The translations under genes and the position numbers were made by a program. 10,770 bases of DNA, from assembly GCA_900546255.1 (NCBI GenBank), contig URCB01000057.1, positions 1-10,770 on the forward strand, in the 5' to 3' direction. Below the pieces are notes generated by a model. It saw only the letters and a list, made by a program, of their open reading frames with translations. It did not search any database and was not told where the DNA came from. Positions 1 through 8,210 of the stretch are shown here, in pieces. Source of the DNA: an uncultured Eubacteriales bacterium (GTDB taxonomy: Bacteria; Bacillota; Clostridia; Oscillospirales; Oscillospiraceae). Position 1 is the stretch's first letter. Each line of letters begins with the position of its first letter.

Positions 1-534
1 GAGGCCCTCTTCGGCCGCCGGCCGGTGCCGGCGGGGGTGCTCTACCTCCCCGCCCGGGACGCCATGGTCGCCGGCAGCCGTACCATGGACGAGGCCGCCC
101 GCCGCCGGCTGCTGGACAAGGAGCTGCTGCGCCGGGGCCTCATCCTGGACCAGGAGGAGGTGGTCCAGGCCATGGAGCACGGGGCAGGGGAGCTGCGCTT
201 CCTCCCCCTGCGGGTGAGCGCCCGCACGGGGAAGATCACCGGGGAGGCCCTGGTGAGCGCCCAGAAGCTGGGCCGGTTGAAGCAGCACATTGCCCACACC
301 CTGGGTCAGATCTGTCAGGAGATCGCCAGGGGGAACATCGATGCCGATCCCTTCTGGCGGGGGCCCAACCGCAACGCCTGTCAGTACTGTGTATACGCGC
401 CCGCCTGCCACTTCGAGGAGGACACTGACCGCCGCCACTGGGTCCCCTCGGTGCGCAACCGGGAGTTTTGGGATTGGCTGGCCCAGGAAGAAGGGGAAGG
501 AGGGAAGGACCATGCCCGTACAGAGAACCCCTGA
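1..534 (+). CDS. addB: ATP-dependent helicase/nuclease subunit AddB, C-terminal part
   Basis: This reading frame enters from the left edge with no start in the window; 177 residues remain before the TGA at 532-534. It matches the end of AddB, the partner of AddA in the end-processing nuclease that unwinds and trims double-strand breaks until it meets a Chi-like site. Near the start is a stretch reading GVLYLPARDA, typical of the RecB-like nuclease fold of AddB. Near the end, three cysteines (codons at 379, 388 and 406) form the C-x2-C-x5-C spacing that, with one upstream cysteine outside this window, holds a 4Fe-4S cluster in known AddB proteins. The last 23 bases overlap addA, so the two subunits are probably translationally coupled. 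The helicase-like N-terminal domains cannot be examined here. Identity rests on the cysteine motif, the C-terminal sequence and the adjacent addA. Confidence 0.93.
   Translation, partial: EALFGRRPVPAGVLYLPARDAMVAGSRTMDEAARRRLLDKELLRRGLILDQEEVVQAMEHGAGELRFLPLRVSARTGKITGEALVSAQKLGRLKQHIAHTLGQICQEIARGNIDADPFWRGPNRNACQYCVYAPACHFEEDTDRRHWVPSVRNREFWDWLAQEEGEGGKDHARTENP
498..504 (+). promoter_or_regulatory. Ribosome binding site of addA, inside addB
   Basis: An AGGAGGG-like sequence ends 7 bases before the ATG at 512. It supports that start over the much earlier in-frame ATG at 290, which would add residues running through addB with no AddA homology. Its position inside the end of addB fits translational coupling of the two subunits. 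Confidence 0.75.
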
Positions 535-3500
535 GCAAGAGGCGGTGGTGAAGAACCGGGGGGGCGGCCTTCTGGTCTCCGCCGCCGCCGGCTCGGGAAA
601 AACCCGGGTGCTGGTGGAGCGGCTGCTGGACCGCATCCTCACGGAGGGGAAGAATGTGGACGAGTTCCTCATCATCACCTTCACCCGGGCGGCCGCCGAG
701 GAGCTCCGGGGCCGCATCGGCCAGGAGCTGGCCCAGGCCCTGGCGGCCCAGCCGGACAACGGCCACCTCCGCCGGCAGAGCGGAAAGCTCTACCAGACCC
801 AGATCTCCACCATCCACGCCTTCTGCACCGTCCTGCTTCGCCAGTGGGGGCATCTGCTGGATGTGCCCGCCGACTTTGCCCTTTGTGAAGAGGAGGAGGC
901 CCAGGTCCTCATGGACCGCACCCTGAACCAGGTGCTGGAGGCCCGGTACGAGGAAGTGGACCCAGAGGGGAACTTCGCCCGGCTGCTGGACATCCTCTCT
1001 GCCGGCCGGGACGACAGCCGCCTCATGGACATCGCCCTGGACGTCTACGGCAAGATCCAGAGCGCCCAAGACCCCTTGGCCTGGCTGGAGGTCCAGCGGA
1101 AGGCCTTGGACCTGTCCGGGGTCACCGACGTGGGCCAGACCCCCTGGGGGGCCCTCCTGCTGGAGGAGGCCCGGGACACCGCCGCCTACTGGGCCGGGCA
1201 GATGGCCAAGGCCTGCGCCCTGTCCCAGGAGGACGCGGCCCTGGAAAAAGCCTATGGGGAGAGTCTCCAAACCACCCAGCAGGGCTTGGAGGCCTTCTGC
1301 CAGGCGGCCAGCCAGGGGTGGGACCAGGCAGCCCAGGCGCACATCCCCTTTCCCCGGCTGAAGGCCGCGCGGGGGGTGGAGGCCATCGGCGCCCAGGAAC
1401 AGATCAAAGCCATCCGGGAGGGCTGCAAAAAGGCGGTGGAGGGGATGCTGGACCCCTTTGCCAGCGACAGTGCCGCCCTTTTGGAGGACATGGCCCTGGT
1501 CTACCCCGCCATGATGGGCCTGATTGACCTGGTGGAGGATTTCTCCCAGGCCTACGCCCAGGAGAAGAAGAAACGGAACCTGCTGGACTTCTCCGACCTG
1601 GAACACTTTGCCGTCCGTCTGCTCACCGACGAGGTGGGCCAGCCCACCGACTTGGCCCGCCAGTGGGGGGCGCAGTACACGGAGATCATGGTGGACGAGT
1701 ACCAGGACACCAACGAGGTCCAGAACACCATCTTCCAGGCCCTGTCCCAGGGGGGGAGAAACCTCTTCCTGGTGGGGGATGTGAAGCAGTCCATCTACCG
1801 CTTCCGCCTGGCGGACCCCACCATCTTTCTGGAGAAGTACCGGACCTTCCCCCCCTACGACCAGGCCAGGGAGGGGGAGAGCCGGCGGATCACCCTGTCC
1901 AAAAACTTCCGCTCCCGCCCCCAGGTGCTGGAGGCGGCCAACGACCTGTTCCGCAACATCATGTCCTGCCAGTTGGGGGAGATGGACTATACCGATCAGG
2001 AGGCCCTCTACCCCGGAGGGACCTTCCCGGAAGAGGAGGGGTACGAGACGGAGTACCACGTGCTGGACTTCACCCAGGACCCCGCCCTCACCCAGGACAA
2101 GCAGAACCGTGCCCAACTGGAGGCTCGGTTTGTGGCCCGGGAGATTGCCGGGCTTCTCCGGGAGGGGTTCCCCGTCTCCGACGGCCAAGGGGGCACCCGG
2201 CCCCTCCAGCCGGAGGATGTGGCCATCCTCCTGCGCTCCCCCGGGCCGGTGCGCAGCTACTACACCCGGGCCCTGGAGGAGGCAGGGGTGGCCTGGTCCG
2301 CCGAGGAGGGGGGCGACCTCTTTGCCACCACCGAGGTCTCCGTGGCCCTGTCCTGGCTGCAGATCATCGACAACCCCCACCAGGACATCCCCCTGCTGGC
2401 GGTCCTCCGCTCCCCCCTGGTGGGGATGACCGGGGACCGGCTGGCGGCCATCCGCACCCTGGCGGAAGGGGACTTTTACACCGCCCTCCAGGCCGCCGGA
2501 GAGCAGGGGTGGGGGGACTGCCAGGCCTTTCTGGACCAGCTGGCAGACCTCCGCTTTGGCGCGGGGGAGCAGACGTGCCACCAGCTGCTGTGGGCCCTTT
2601 ACCGGCGCACGGACATGCTCACCGTCTTCTCCGCCATGTCCGGGGGGGAGAAGCGGCGGGAAAATCTCCTCACCTTTTCCCAGCTGGCCCGGCGGTTTGA
2701 GGGGACCGGGCACAAGGGCCTCTTTGGGTTCCTCCTCCATTTAAGCCGGGTGCGGGAGAGCGGCGGGGCGGTTACCACGCCGGCGGCCCCCAAGGAGGGG
2801 ACCGGGGTAAAGATCCTGTCCATCCACCGGTCCAAGGGGTTGGAGTACCCGGTGGTCTTCCTCTGCGGCCTGGGCCGGCGGCTGAACTTTTCCGACATCC
2901 AGAAGCCCGTCCTCTTCCACCCCAAGCTGGGGTTGGGCCCCAAGGGGCTGGACCGGGAGACCATGGTGGAGTTTCCCACCCTGGCCCGGACCGGGGTGGC
3001 CCTGGCCCTGAAGAAGGAGATGCTGGCCGAGGAGATGCGCCTGCTCTACGTGGCCATGACCCGGGCCAAGGAGAAACTCATCCTCACCCACAGCCTCCCC
3101 TATGGCCCCACGGACCTGAAAAACTTGGCAGAGAGTCTATCTTGCCCCGCCGATCCCCGGGTGCTGGCGGGGTGCTCCACGGTGGGGCAGTGGGTCCTGC
3201 TCACCGCCATGGCCCGGCCGGAGGGGGCTGTCCTTCGGAAAGTGATCCAGCGGGAGGACCTTCCGCTGCCCCAAAACGCCTGGGGCCCGGCCTGGAAGAT
3301 CTTCTACCACCACGGGGCCGTGTCCCAGGAGGCGGCCCGGCAGCCCGCCCCATCGGAACAAGAGACGGGGGAAGCCGTGCCCCGGGCGGAACTTCTCCGC
3401 CAGCTCCTCTGGCACTACCCCCATTCGGTGGCCACGGCCACCCCGGCCAAAGTCACCGCCACCCAGGTGGCGGCCCAGGCCCCGGAAGAGCCTGGCGTCT

Positions 3501-4090
3501 TTCTCCTGCGAGATCCTGCGGCGGGGCCGGGTCCCTTCCAGCGGCCCCGGTTTGCCCAGGACACCCTGGGCCTCACCCCGGCCCAGCGGGGCACGGCGGT
3601 GCACACGGTGATGCAGAGCATCCGCCTGGACCGAACCGGCTCGGCAGCGGCTGTGGCAGAGGAGCTGGCCCGCCTGACCCAGCAGGCCTTCCTCACCCCT
3701 GCCCAGGCCCAGACGGTGGATCCCCAGGCGGTGGCCCACTTCTTTGCCAGCGACTTAGGCCGGGAAGTGCTGGCGGCGGAGACCCTCCACCGGGAGTATC
3801 CCTTCTCCGTTCTGGCCCCGGCAGAGAAGTTCTTTCCCCAGACGCCGGCGGGGGAGGAGGTCCTCCTGCAGGGCGTGGTGGACTGTTGGTTTGAGACCGA
3901 GGCGGGCATTACCATCGTGGACTTTAAGACCGACCGGGTTTCCTCCCAACAGACTATGGAGGACAGAAGCCAGCATTACCAGGGGCAGATGGCGGCCTAT
4001 GCCTATGCCCTGGCAGCGGTGACGGGCAAGCCGGTGACCCGGCGGATCCTCTGGTTCCTCTCCCTGGGGCAGGGCATCTCCTTGCTGTGA
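512..4090 (+). CDS. addA: ATP-dependent helicase/nuclease subunit AddA
   Basis: A 1192-residue protein, close to the roughly 1230 usual for AddA. It combines a UvrD/Rep-type superfamily 1 helicase with a C-terminal RecB-family nuclease. Helicase motifs in order: Walker A AAAGSGKT with Lys30; a motif Ia region reading TFTRAAAEEL; Walker B VDEYQDT with Asp395-Glu396; motif III VGDVKQS from residue 421; a motif IV-like NFRSRPQ; motif V from about 766 (SIHRSKGLEYP); motif VI LLYVAMTRAKEK with Arg851. The nuclease domain shows His1031 in GTAVH, Asp1124 in VVDCW, Asp1137 and Lys1139 in DFKTD, and the QMAAY motif at 1159-1163, so the metal-binding and catalytic set appears intact. The ATG at 512 is chosen because a strong ribosome site precedes it and it yields the normal N-terminus (TPEQ then Walker A). 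The gene follows addB with a 23-base overlap. It is expected to act in the cytoplasm in recombinational repair. Confidence 0.97.
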   Translation: MPVQRTPEQEAVVKNRGGGLLVSAAAGSGKTRVLVERLLDRILTEGKNVDEFLIITFTRAAAEELRGRIGQELAQALAAQPDNGHLRRQSGKLYQTQISTIHAFCTVLLRQWGHLLDVPADFALCEEEEAQVLMDRTLNQVLEARYEEVDPEGNFARLLDILSAGRDDSRLMDIALDVYGKIQSAQDPLAWLEVQRKALDLSGVTDVGQTPWGALLLEEARDTAAYWAGQMAKACALSQEDAALEKAYGESLQTTQQGLEAFCQAASQGWDQAAQAHIPFPRLKAARGVEAIGAQEQIKAIREGCKKAVEGMLDPFASDSAALLEDMALVYPAMMGLIDLVEDFSQAYAQEKKKRNLLDFSDLEHFAVRLLTDEVGQPTDLARQWGAQYTEIMVDEYQDTNEVQNTIFQALSQGGRNLFLVGDVKQSIYRFRLADPTIFLEKYRTFPPYDQAREGESRRITLSKNFRSRPQVLEAANDLFRNIMSCQLGEMDYTDQEALYPGGTFPEEEGYETEYHVLDFTQDPALTQDKQNRAQLEARFVAREIAGLLREGFPVSDGQGGTRPLQPEDVAILLRSPGPVRSYYTRALEEAGVAWSAEEGGDLFATTEVSVALSWLQIIDNPHQDIPLLAVLRSPLVGMTGDRLAAIRTLAEGDFYTALQAAGEQGWGDCQAFLDQLADLRFGAGEQTCHQLLWALYRRTDMLTVFSAMSGGEKRRENLLTFSQLARRFEGTGHKGLFGFLLHLSRVRESGGAVTTPAAPKEGTGVKILSIHRSKGLEYPVVFLCGLGRRLNFSDIQKPVLFHPKLGLGPKGLDRETMVEFPTLARTGVALALKKEMLAEEMRLLYVAMTRAKEKLILTHSLPYGPTDLKNLAESLSCPADPRVLAGCSTVGQWVLLTAMARPEGAVLRKVIQREDLPLPQNAWGPAWKIFYHHGAVSQEAARQPAPSEQETGEAVPRAELLRQLLWHYPHSVATATPAKVTATQVAAQAPEEPGVFLLRDPAAGPGPFQRPRFAQDTLGLTPAQRGTAVHTVMQSIRLDRTGSAAAVAEELARLTQQAFLTPAQAQTVDPQAVAHFFASDLGREVLAAETLHREYPFSVLAPAEKFFPQTPAGEEVLLQGVVDCWFETEAGITIVDFKTDRVSSQQTMEDRSQHYQGQMAAYAYALAAVTGKPVTRRILWFLSLGQGISLL

Positions 4091-4116
4091 GCGGGAAAAA
4101 GATGAAAAAACCGAGA

Positions 4117-4135
4117 AAAAAAGACTTGCTTTTTT
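4117..4135 (+). terminator. Weak A/T hairpin after addA (possible terminator)
   Basis: AAAAAAG (4117-4123), loop ACTTG, then CTTTTTT (4129-4135) form a perfect 7-bp stem that lies 26 bases after the addA stop. Its descending arm is the U-run itself. With six A-T pairs and one G-C pair it is far weaker than the rpmE terminator, so it may terminate poorly or may only be an AT-rich promoter-flanking element. It overlaps the proposed -35 element of rpmE. Confidence 0.4.
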
Positions 4136-4154
4136 CCAAAGAAAGTGGTAACAT
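4126..4154 (+). promoter_or_regulatory. Probable sigma-A promoter of rpmE (extended -10)
   Basis: TTGCTT at 4126-4131, a 17-base spacer, and TAACAT at 4149-4154. A TG at 4146-4147, one base upstream of the -10 hexamer, makes an extended -10 (TGGTAACAT). Both hexamers match the sigma-A consensus at four of six positions. The predicted start is near 4161, giving a leader of about 50 bases before the rpmE ATG. The segment is strikingly AT-rich against the GC-rich surroundings. Confidence 0.55.
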
Positions 4155-4161
4155 ATAACAT

Positions 4162-4185
4162 GCGCTTGCAGAGCGCCTATTTTTT
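4162..4185 (+). promoter_or_regulatory. Leader hairpin plus U-run before rpmE (possible attenuator)
   Basis: GCGCT (4162-4166), loop TGCAG, AGCGC (4172-4176) form a perfect 5-bp stem. After CTA it is followed by six T (4180-4185). It sits at or just after the predicted transcript start and 16 bases before the ribosome site of rpmE. Bacterial L31 genes are often controlled through short leader RNA hairpins, so this may be a protein-binding site or attenuator; the stem is short and the role is inferred. Confidence 0.35.
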
Positions 4186-4209
4186 GACAACAGAAAGAGG
4201 TGAACACGT

Positions 4210-4413
4210 ATGAAGGAAGGCATCCATCCCACCTACGAGCGGACCACAATCCGGTGTGCCTGTGGCAACGTGATTGAGACAAGATCCACCAAAAAGGACA
4301 TCCGAGTCGAAGTTTGCTCCAAGTGTCACCCCTTCTTCACCGGCAAGCAGAAGATGGTGGATACTGGCGGACGCGTCAGCCGCTTCAACAAGAAGTTCGG
4401 TTTGGAAAACTAA
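4210..4413 (+). CDS. rpmE: 50S ribosomal protein L31 (bL31), zinc-binding type
   Basis: A complete 67-residue protein recognisable as bL31 of the large ribosomal subunit: it begins [10 protein letters not shown], contains the conserved segment [14 protein letters not shown] and ends in SRFNKKFG. Cys16, Cys18, Cys36 and Cys39 (CxC plus CxxC) are all present, so this is the C+ form that binds one zinc ion. The cysteine-free paralogue that many bacteria make under zinc shortage is not in this window, and no obvious Zur operator palindrome is seen upstream. The ribosome site AAGAGGTG (4195-4202) lies 7 bases before the ATG. The gene appears to be its own transcription unit: an AT-rich promoter region lies in front and a strong terminator begins 16 bases after the TAA. 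Confidence 0.97.
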   Translation: MKEGIHPTYERTTIRCACGNVIETRSTKKDIRVEVCSKCHPFFTGKQKMVDTGGRVSRFNKKFGLEN

Positions 4414-4429
4414 ACGATTTTGTCTTCGG

Positions 4430-4456
4430 ACCCGTGCCCTCCCGGCACGGGTTTTT
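4430..4456 (+). terminator. Strong intrinsic terminator of rpmE
   Basis: ACCCGTGCC (4430-4438), a five-base loop CTCCC, and GGCACGGGT (4444-4452) form a perfect 9-bp GC-rich stem ending in a run of five T (4452-4456). This is a textbook Rho-independent terminator 16 bases after the rpmE stop codon. Confidence 0.92.
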
Positions 4457-4550
4457 CCGTGTTTCCGCCGCCAGAAAAACAGGGCGGGAAGGGGTCTTGC
4501 GCCTCCATTTGGCATAGACTAGAGGAGCCAAGGCCATTGCAGCAACCATA

Positions 4551-4556
4551 AGGAGG
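4551..4556 (+). promoter_or_regulatory. Ribosome binding site deciding the flavin reductase start
   Basis: AGGAGG lies 8 bases before the ATG at 4565 but only 2 bases before the in-frame GTG at 4559. The spacing therefore favours ATG 4565 as the true start. Confidence 0.75.
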
Positions 4557-4564
4557 TAGTGCCC

Positions 4565-5062
4565 ATGTTTCAGAACATCGATCCCAAAACCCTGCCAGAG
4601 AATGTGTTTTCCCTCATTGGGGACCGGTGGATGCTGGTCACCGCCGGCACGCCGGCGCACTGCAACACCATGACCGCCAGCTGGGGCGGCCTGGGCGTTC
4701 TTTGGAACAAGCCCATGGCCACGATTTACGTTCGCCCCCAGCGGTATACGTTCCAGTTTTTGGAGGAGAGCGACCGGTTTACCCTCTCCTTCTTCTCCCC
4801 CCAGTGGCGCAAGCAGCTGGCCCACTGCGGCGCGGTGAGCGGCCGGGAGGAGGATAAGTTTGCCGCCTGCGGCTTCCATGTGGCCGATGCGGACGGCGCC
4901 CCCTATGTGCAAGAGGCAGACCTGGTGCTGGTCTGCAAAAAACGCTACTGGAACGACCTGGACCCGGCCCACATGGACCCCGAGGCCCTGGAGCACTACC
5001 AGGCCCAGGACTACCACCGGATGTACCTGGGGGAGATTACCCAAGTCCTGCGCCGGGTCTGA
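4565..5062 (+). CDS. Flavin reductase domain protein (FMN-binding split barrel)
   Basis: A 165-residue protein resembling the small flavin reductase-like / flavoredoxin proteins common in clostridia. Seen in the sequence: an N-terminal IGDRWMLVTAG segment, the signature NTMTASWGGLGVLWNKP, and YVRPQRYTFQFLE, which in this family line the FMN pocket of the split barrel. A later SFFSPQWRKQL and a Cys-containing stretch (HCGAVSGREEDKF) also fit. Known relatives bind FMN and pass electrons from NAD(P)H or other donors to partner proteins; the physiological substrate is usually unknown and cannot be told here. There is no signal peptide or membrane segment, so it is cytoplasmic. It follows the rpmE terminator by about 110 bases without a convincing promoter, and hflX begins 28 bases after its stop, so it may lead the hflX-yigZ unit. 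Confidence 0.88.
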   Translation: MFQNIDPKTLPENVFSLIGDRWMLVTAGTPAHCNTMTASWGGLGVLWNKPMATIYVRPQRYTFQFLEESDRFTLSFFSPQWRKQLAHCGAVSGREEDKFAACGFHVADADGAPYVQEADLVLVCKKRYWNDLDPAHMDPEALEHYQAQDYHRMYLGEITQVLRRV

Positions 5063-5090
5063 TTCTATCGAGGAACAAAGGAGGTCCTTC

Positions 5091-6398
<1,308 letters not shown>

Positions 6399-6401
6399 GC
6401 C

Positions 6402-7037
6402 ATGGCAGAATACTACGTCCCTGCGCAGAACAGCGAAACGGAGTTCACAGAGAAGCGCTCCCGCTTCATCGGCCACCTCTGGCGGGTGGAGAGCGAGGAG
6501 GAGGCCCGGGAGAAAATCGCCCAGACCAAGGCCAAGTATTACGATGCCCGGCACAACTGCTGGTGTTACCTCATCCGGGAGGGGGGCATCACCCGCTACT
6601 CCGACGATGGAGAGCCCCAGGGCACAGCCGGCCAGCCCATGCTGGAGGTCTTTCGCCGGGAAGGGGTGGAGAATGTCTGCTGCGTGGTCACCCGGTACTT
6701 TGGCGGGGTGCTGTTGGGGACCGGCGGTCTGCTCCGGGCCTACACCCGCTCGGCGAAGGATGCCTTGGAGGCAGCGGGGGTCGCCGTGGTCCGCCAGTGG
6801 GTGCAAACCGCCGTGGAGTGCCCCTACAACTTCCTGGAGCGGGTCAAGGGCGAGATAGCCGCCGCTCAGGGCATCCTGGGGGAGATTGCATACGGCGCCC
6901 AGGTGCGCATCCCCGCCCTGCTGCCGGTGGAGCACTGGGAGGCCTATGCCGCCCGCATCACAGAGCTCACCGGGGGAAAGGTGGCTGCCGAGCACCTGGG
7001 GGAGACCTTTCAAGCCGCACCGATGCCGCCGCGGTGA
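6402..7037 (+). CDS. YigZ/YvyE family protein (IMPACT N-terminal fold)
   Basis: A 211-residue protein, the usual size for the YigZ (IMPACT/UPF0029) family. Family marks are clear: EKRSRFIGHL at 18-27, YYDARHNCWCYLI at 46-58, SDDGEPQGTAGQPML at 67-81 and VVTRYFGGVLLGTGGLLRAY at 95-114. The N-terminal half has the ribosomal-S5-like fold; the C-terminal third looks like the DUF1949 ferredoxin-like domain. The biochemical role is poorly known; relatives have been linked to translation or nucleic-acid binding, and eukaryotic IMPACT regulates Gcn2 signalling, but no enzymatic activity should be assumed. The ATG lies 3 bases after the hflX stop, with its ribosome site (GGGAGGA, 6388-6394) inside the end of hflX, so the two are probably translated from one mRNA. 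A pairing with the ribosome-rescue GTPase HflX fits a translation-related role, but that is inference. Confidence 0.93.
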   Translation: MAEYYVPAQNSETEFTEKRSRFIGHLWRVESEEEAREKIAQTKAKYYDARHNCWCYLIREGGITRYSDDGEPQGTAGQPMLEVFRREGVENVCCVVTRYFGGVLLGTGGLLRAYTRSAKDALEAAGVAVVRQWVQTAVECPYNFLERVKGEIAAAQGILGEIAYGAQVRIPALLPVEHWEAYAARITELTGGKVAAEHLGETFQAAPMPPR

Positions 7038-7057
7038 AGGGAAGGCGGCTACCGCGG
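7025..7057 (+). other. Overlapping alternative hairpins at the yigZ 3' end
   Basis: Two perfect stems share bases: GCCGCC (7025-7030) with GGCGGC (7044-7049), and CCGCGGT (7029-7035) with ACCGCGG (7051-7057). They cannot both form in full. No U-run follows directly; the nearest T tract is at 7085-7089, so this is not a typical intrinsic terminator. Such GC-rich repeats can arise by chance in GC-rich DNA, but both arms are exact. Confidence 0.35.
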
Positions 7058-7096
7058 GAAGGATCCCAGGAAATTCAAAAAAAGTTTTTATTTTAT

Positions 7097-7133
7097 GCAG
7101 GAAATCACCGATTTTTTCCGTATACTTTAAAAT
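7097..7133 (+). promoter_or_regulatory. Promoter region of the dgt-dnaG-sigA operon
   Basis: The gap before dgt turns abruptly AT-rich (about 7070-7150). Two -10-like hexamers are present, TATACT at 7121-7126 and TAAAAT at 7128-7133, each matching the sigma-A consensus at five of six positions, but neither has a good -35 at 16-18 bases. Upstream, GCAGGAAAT at 7097-7105 fits the Bacillus sigma-H -35 pattern RnAGGAwww at all nine positions. With an 11-base spacer it places GTAT (7120-7123) where GAAT is expected. A promoter here is likely from composition and context; which sigma factor uses it is uncertain. Confidence 0.42.
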
Positions 7134-7172
7134 AGAAGTTTATTTCCCAGTCTGAGGAAGGGGGGATACCCA

Positions 7173-8177
7173 ATGTCTCTGCGTGAGGTGACCGAACGGT
7201 GGGAACAGGACAACCTGTCTCCCTACGCGGCTCTGTCTGCCCGCTCCAAAGGGCGTCAGCGGCCCATGGAACCCTGCCAGATCCGCACCTGCTACCAGCG
7301 GGACATTGACCGGATCGTCCACACCAAGGCGTTCCGCCGGCTGATGCACAAGACCCAGGTCTTTCTCCAGCCGGAGGGGGACCATTACCGCACCCGGATG
7401 ACCCACACCCTAGAGGTGGCCCGCATCGCCCGGACCATCGCTCGGGGACTGCGGCTCAATGAGGACCTTACCGAGGCCATCGCCCTGGGCCACGACCTGG
7501 GCCACACCCCCTTTGGCCATGCGGGGGAGCGGGTCCTCAACCAGATCCTCCCCGGCGGGTTCCGCCACAACGAGCAGTCCCTGCGGGTGGTGGACCGGCT
7601 GGAAAAGGGGGGCGAGGGCCTGAACCTCTGCTATGAGGTCCGCCGGGGCATCCTCTGCCACACAGGGCACGACCGGGCGGAGACGTTGGAAGGCCAAATC
7701 GTCCGTCTGGCAGACAAAATTGCCTACATCAACCACGACATTGACGACGCCATGCGGGGCGGGATTATCTACCCCATGGACATTCCCCTGGACGTCTCCC
7801 AGGTACTGGGGTTTGACCATGGCGATCGGATCAACACCCTGACGGGGGATGTGATCCAGGCCAGCCAGGGGAAGGGGGAGATCTGCCAGTCGCCCGCCTG
7901 TGGACAGGCTATGACGAAGCTGAGAAACTTCATGTTTGAGGCGGTCTACCGCAACCCTGTGGCCAAAGGGGAGGAGTCCAAGGCCCAGGACATGATTGCC
8001 CGCCTCTTTGAGTACTACCAACGCAACCCCGACAAGCTGCCCCCGGACTATCAGGACATCCGGGTCCGGGAGGGGATCGACCGGGCGGTGTGTGACTACA
8101 TTGCCGGGATGACCGACCACTACGCCGTGGCCAAGTACAGCGAGGCCTACATTCCCCTGGCCTGGTCGGTGAAGTGA
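7173..8177 (+). CDS. dgt: dGTP triphosphohydrolase-like HD-domain protein
   Basis: A 334-residue protein of the shorter Dgt-like class (E. coli Dgt is about 505). It shows the HD metal-binding set: His78 in RMTHTLEV, His107-Asp108 in GHDLGHTPFGH, and Asp181 in LADKIAYINHDIDDA. RHNEQS at 131-136 and the N-terminal segments FRRLMHKTQVF and GDHYRTR are also typical of dNTPase members. Characterised homologues cut dGTP, or several dNTPs, to the nucleoside plus tripolyphosphate and so limit the dNTP pool; substrate choice cannot be read from this sequence. The ATG at 7173 follows a purine-rich AAGGGGGG site by about 7 bases. It heads the dnaG-sigA operon, with dnaG 33 bases downstream, which couples dNTP pool control to replication priming. 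It could equally be annotated as a deoxyguanosinetriphosphate triphosphohydrolase-like protein. Confidence 0.93.
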   Translation: MSLREVTERWEQDNLSPYAALSARSKGRQRPMEPCQIRTCYQRDIDRIVHTKAFRRLMHKTQVFLQPEGDHYRTRMTHTLEVARIARTIARGLRLNEDLTEAIALGHDLGHTPFGHAGERVLNQILPGGFRHNEQSLRVVDRLEKGGEGLNLCYEVRRGILCHTGHDRAETLEGQIVRLADKIAYINHDIDDAMRGGIIYPMDIPLDVSQVLGFDHGDRINTLTGDVIQASQGKGEICQSPACGQAMTKLRNFMFEAVYRNPVAKGEESKAQDMIARLFEYYQRNPDKLPPDYQDIRVREGIDRAVCDYIAGMTDHYAVAKYSEAYIPLAWSVK

Positions 8178-8210
8178 GGGGACACACCGGTATGGAAAGG
8201 AGGAAGCCCC

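Noticed and set aside
1663..2700. 345-codon plus-strand frame inside addA
   Set aside because: It is an alternative frame of addA with a Gly/Pro-rich, domain-free translation and no ribosome site; the AddA frame has all helicase motifs.
236..2740. 834-codon open frame on the minus strand opposite addB/addA
   Set aside because: It lies opposite genes with intact AddB and AddA motifs, its translation is rich in Gly, Pro, Leu and Gln with no recognisable domain, and long antisense frames are expected in GC-rich genes with G/C third positions.
4184..4189. TTGACA just upstream of rpmE as a -35 element
   Set aside because: The sequence about 17 bases downstream is the rpmE start codon region with no -10 match, so a promoter here is implausible.
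4469..4492. Imperfect inverted repeat (CCGCC with GGCGG) between rpmE and the flavin reductase gene
   Set aside because: It has no U-run after it and the flanking pairing needs a bulge; short GC repeats are common by chance here.
4497..4525. TTGCGC plus TAGACT/TAGAGG as a promoter for the flavin reductase gene
   Set aside because: TTGCGC to TAGACT is only 12 bases apart and TAGAGG at 17 bases matches poorly; the evidence is too weak to call.
4559..4564. GTG start adding two residues to the flavin reductase
   Set aside because: The AGGAGG ends only 2 bases before this GTG, too close for initiation; the ATG at 4565 has an 8-base spacing.
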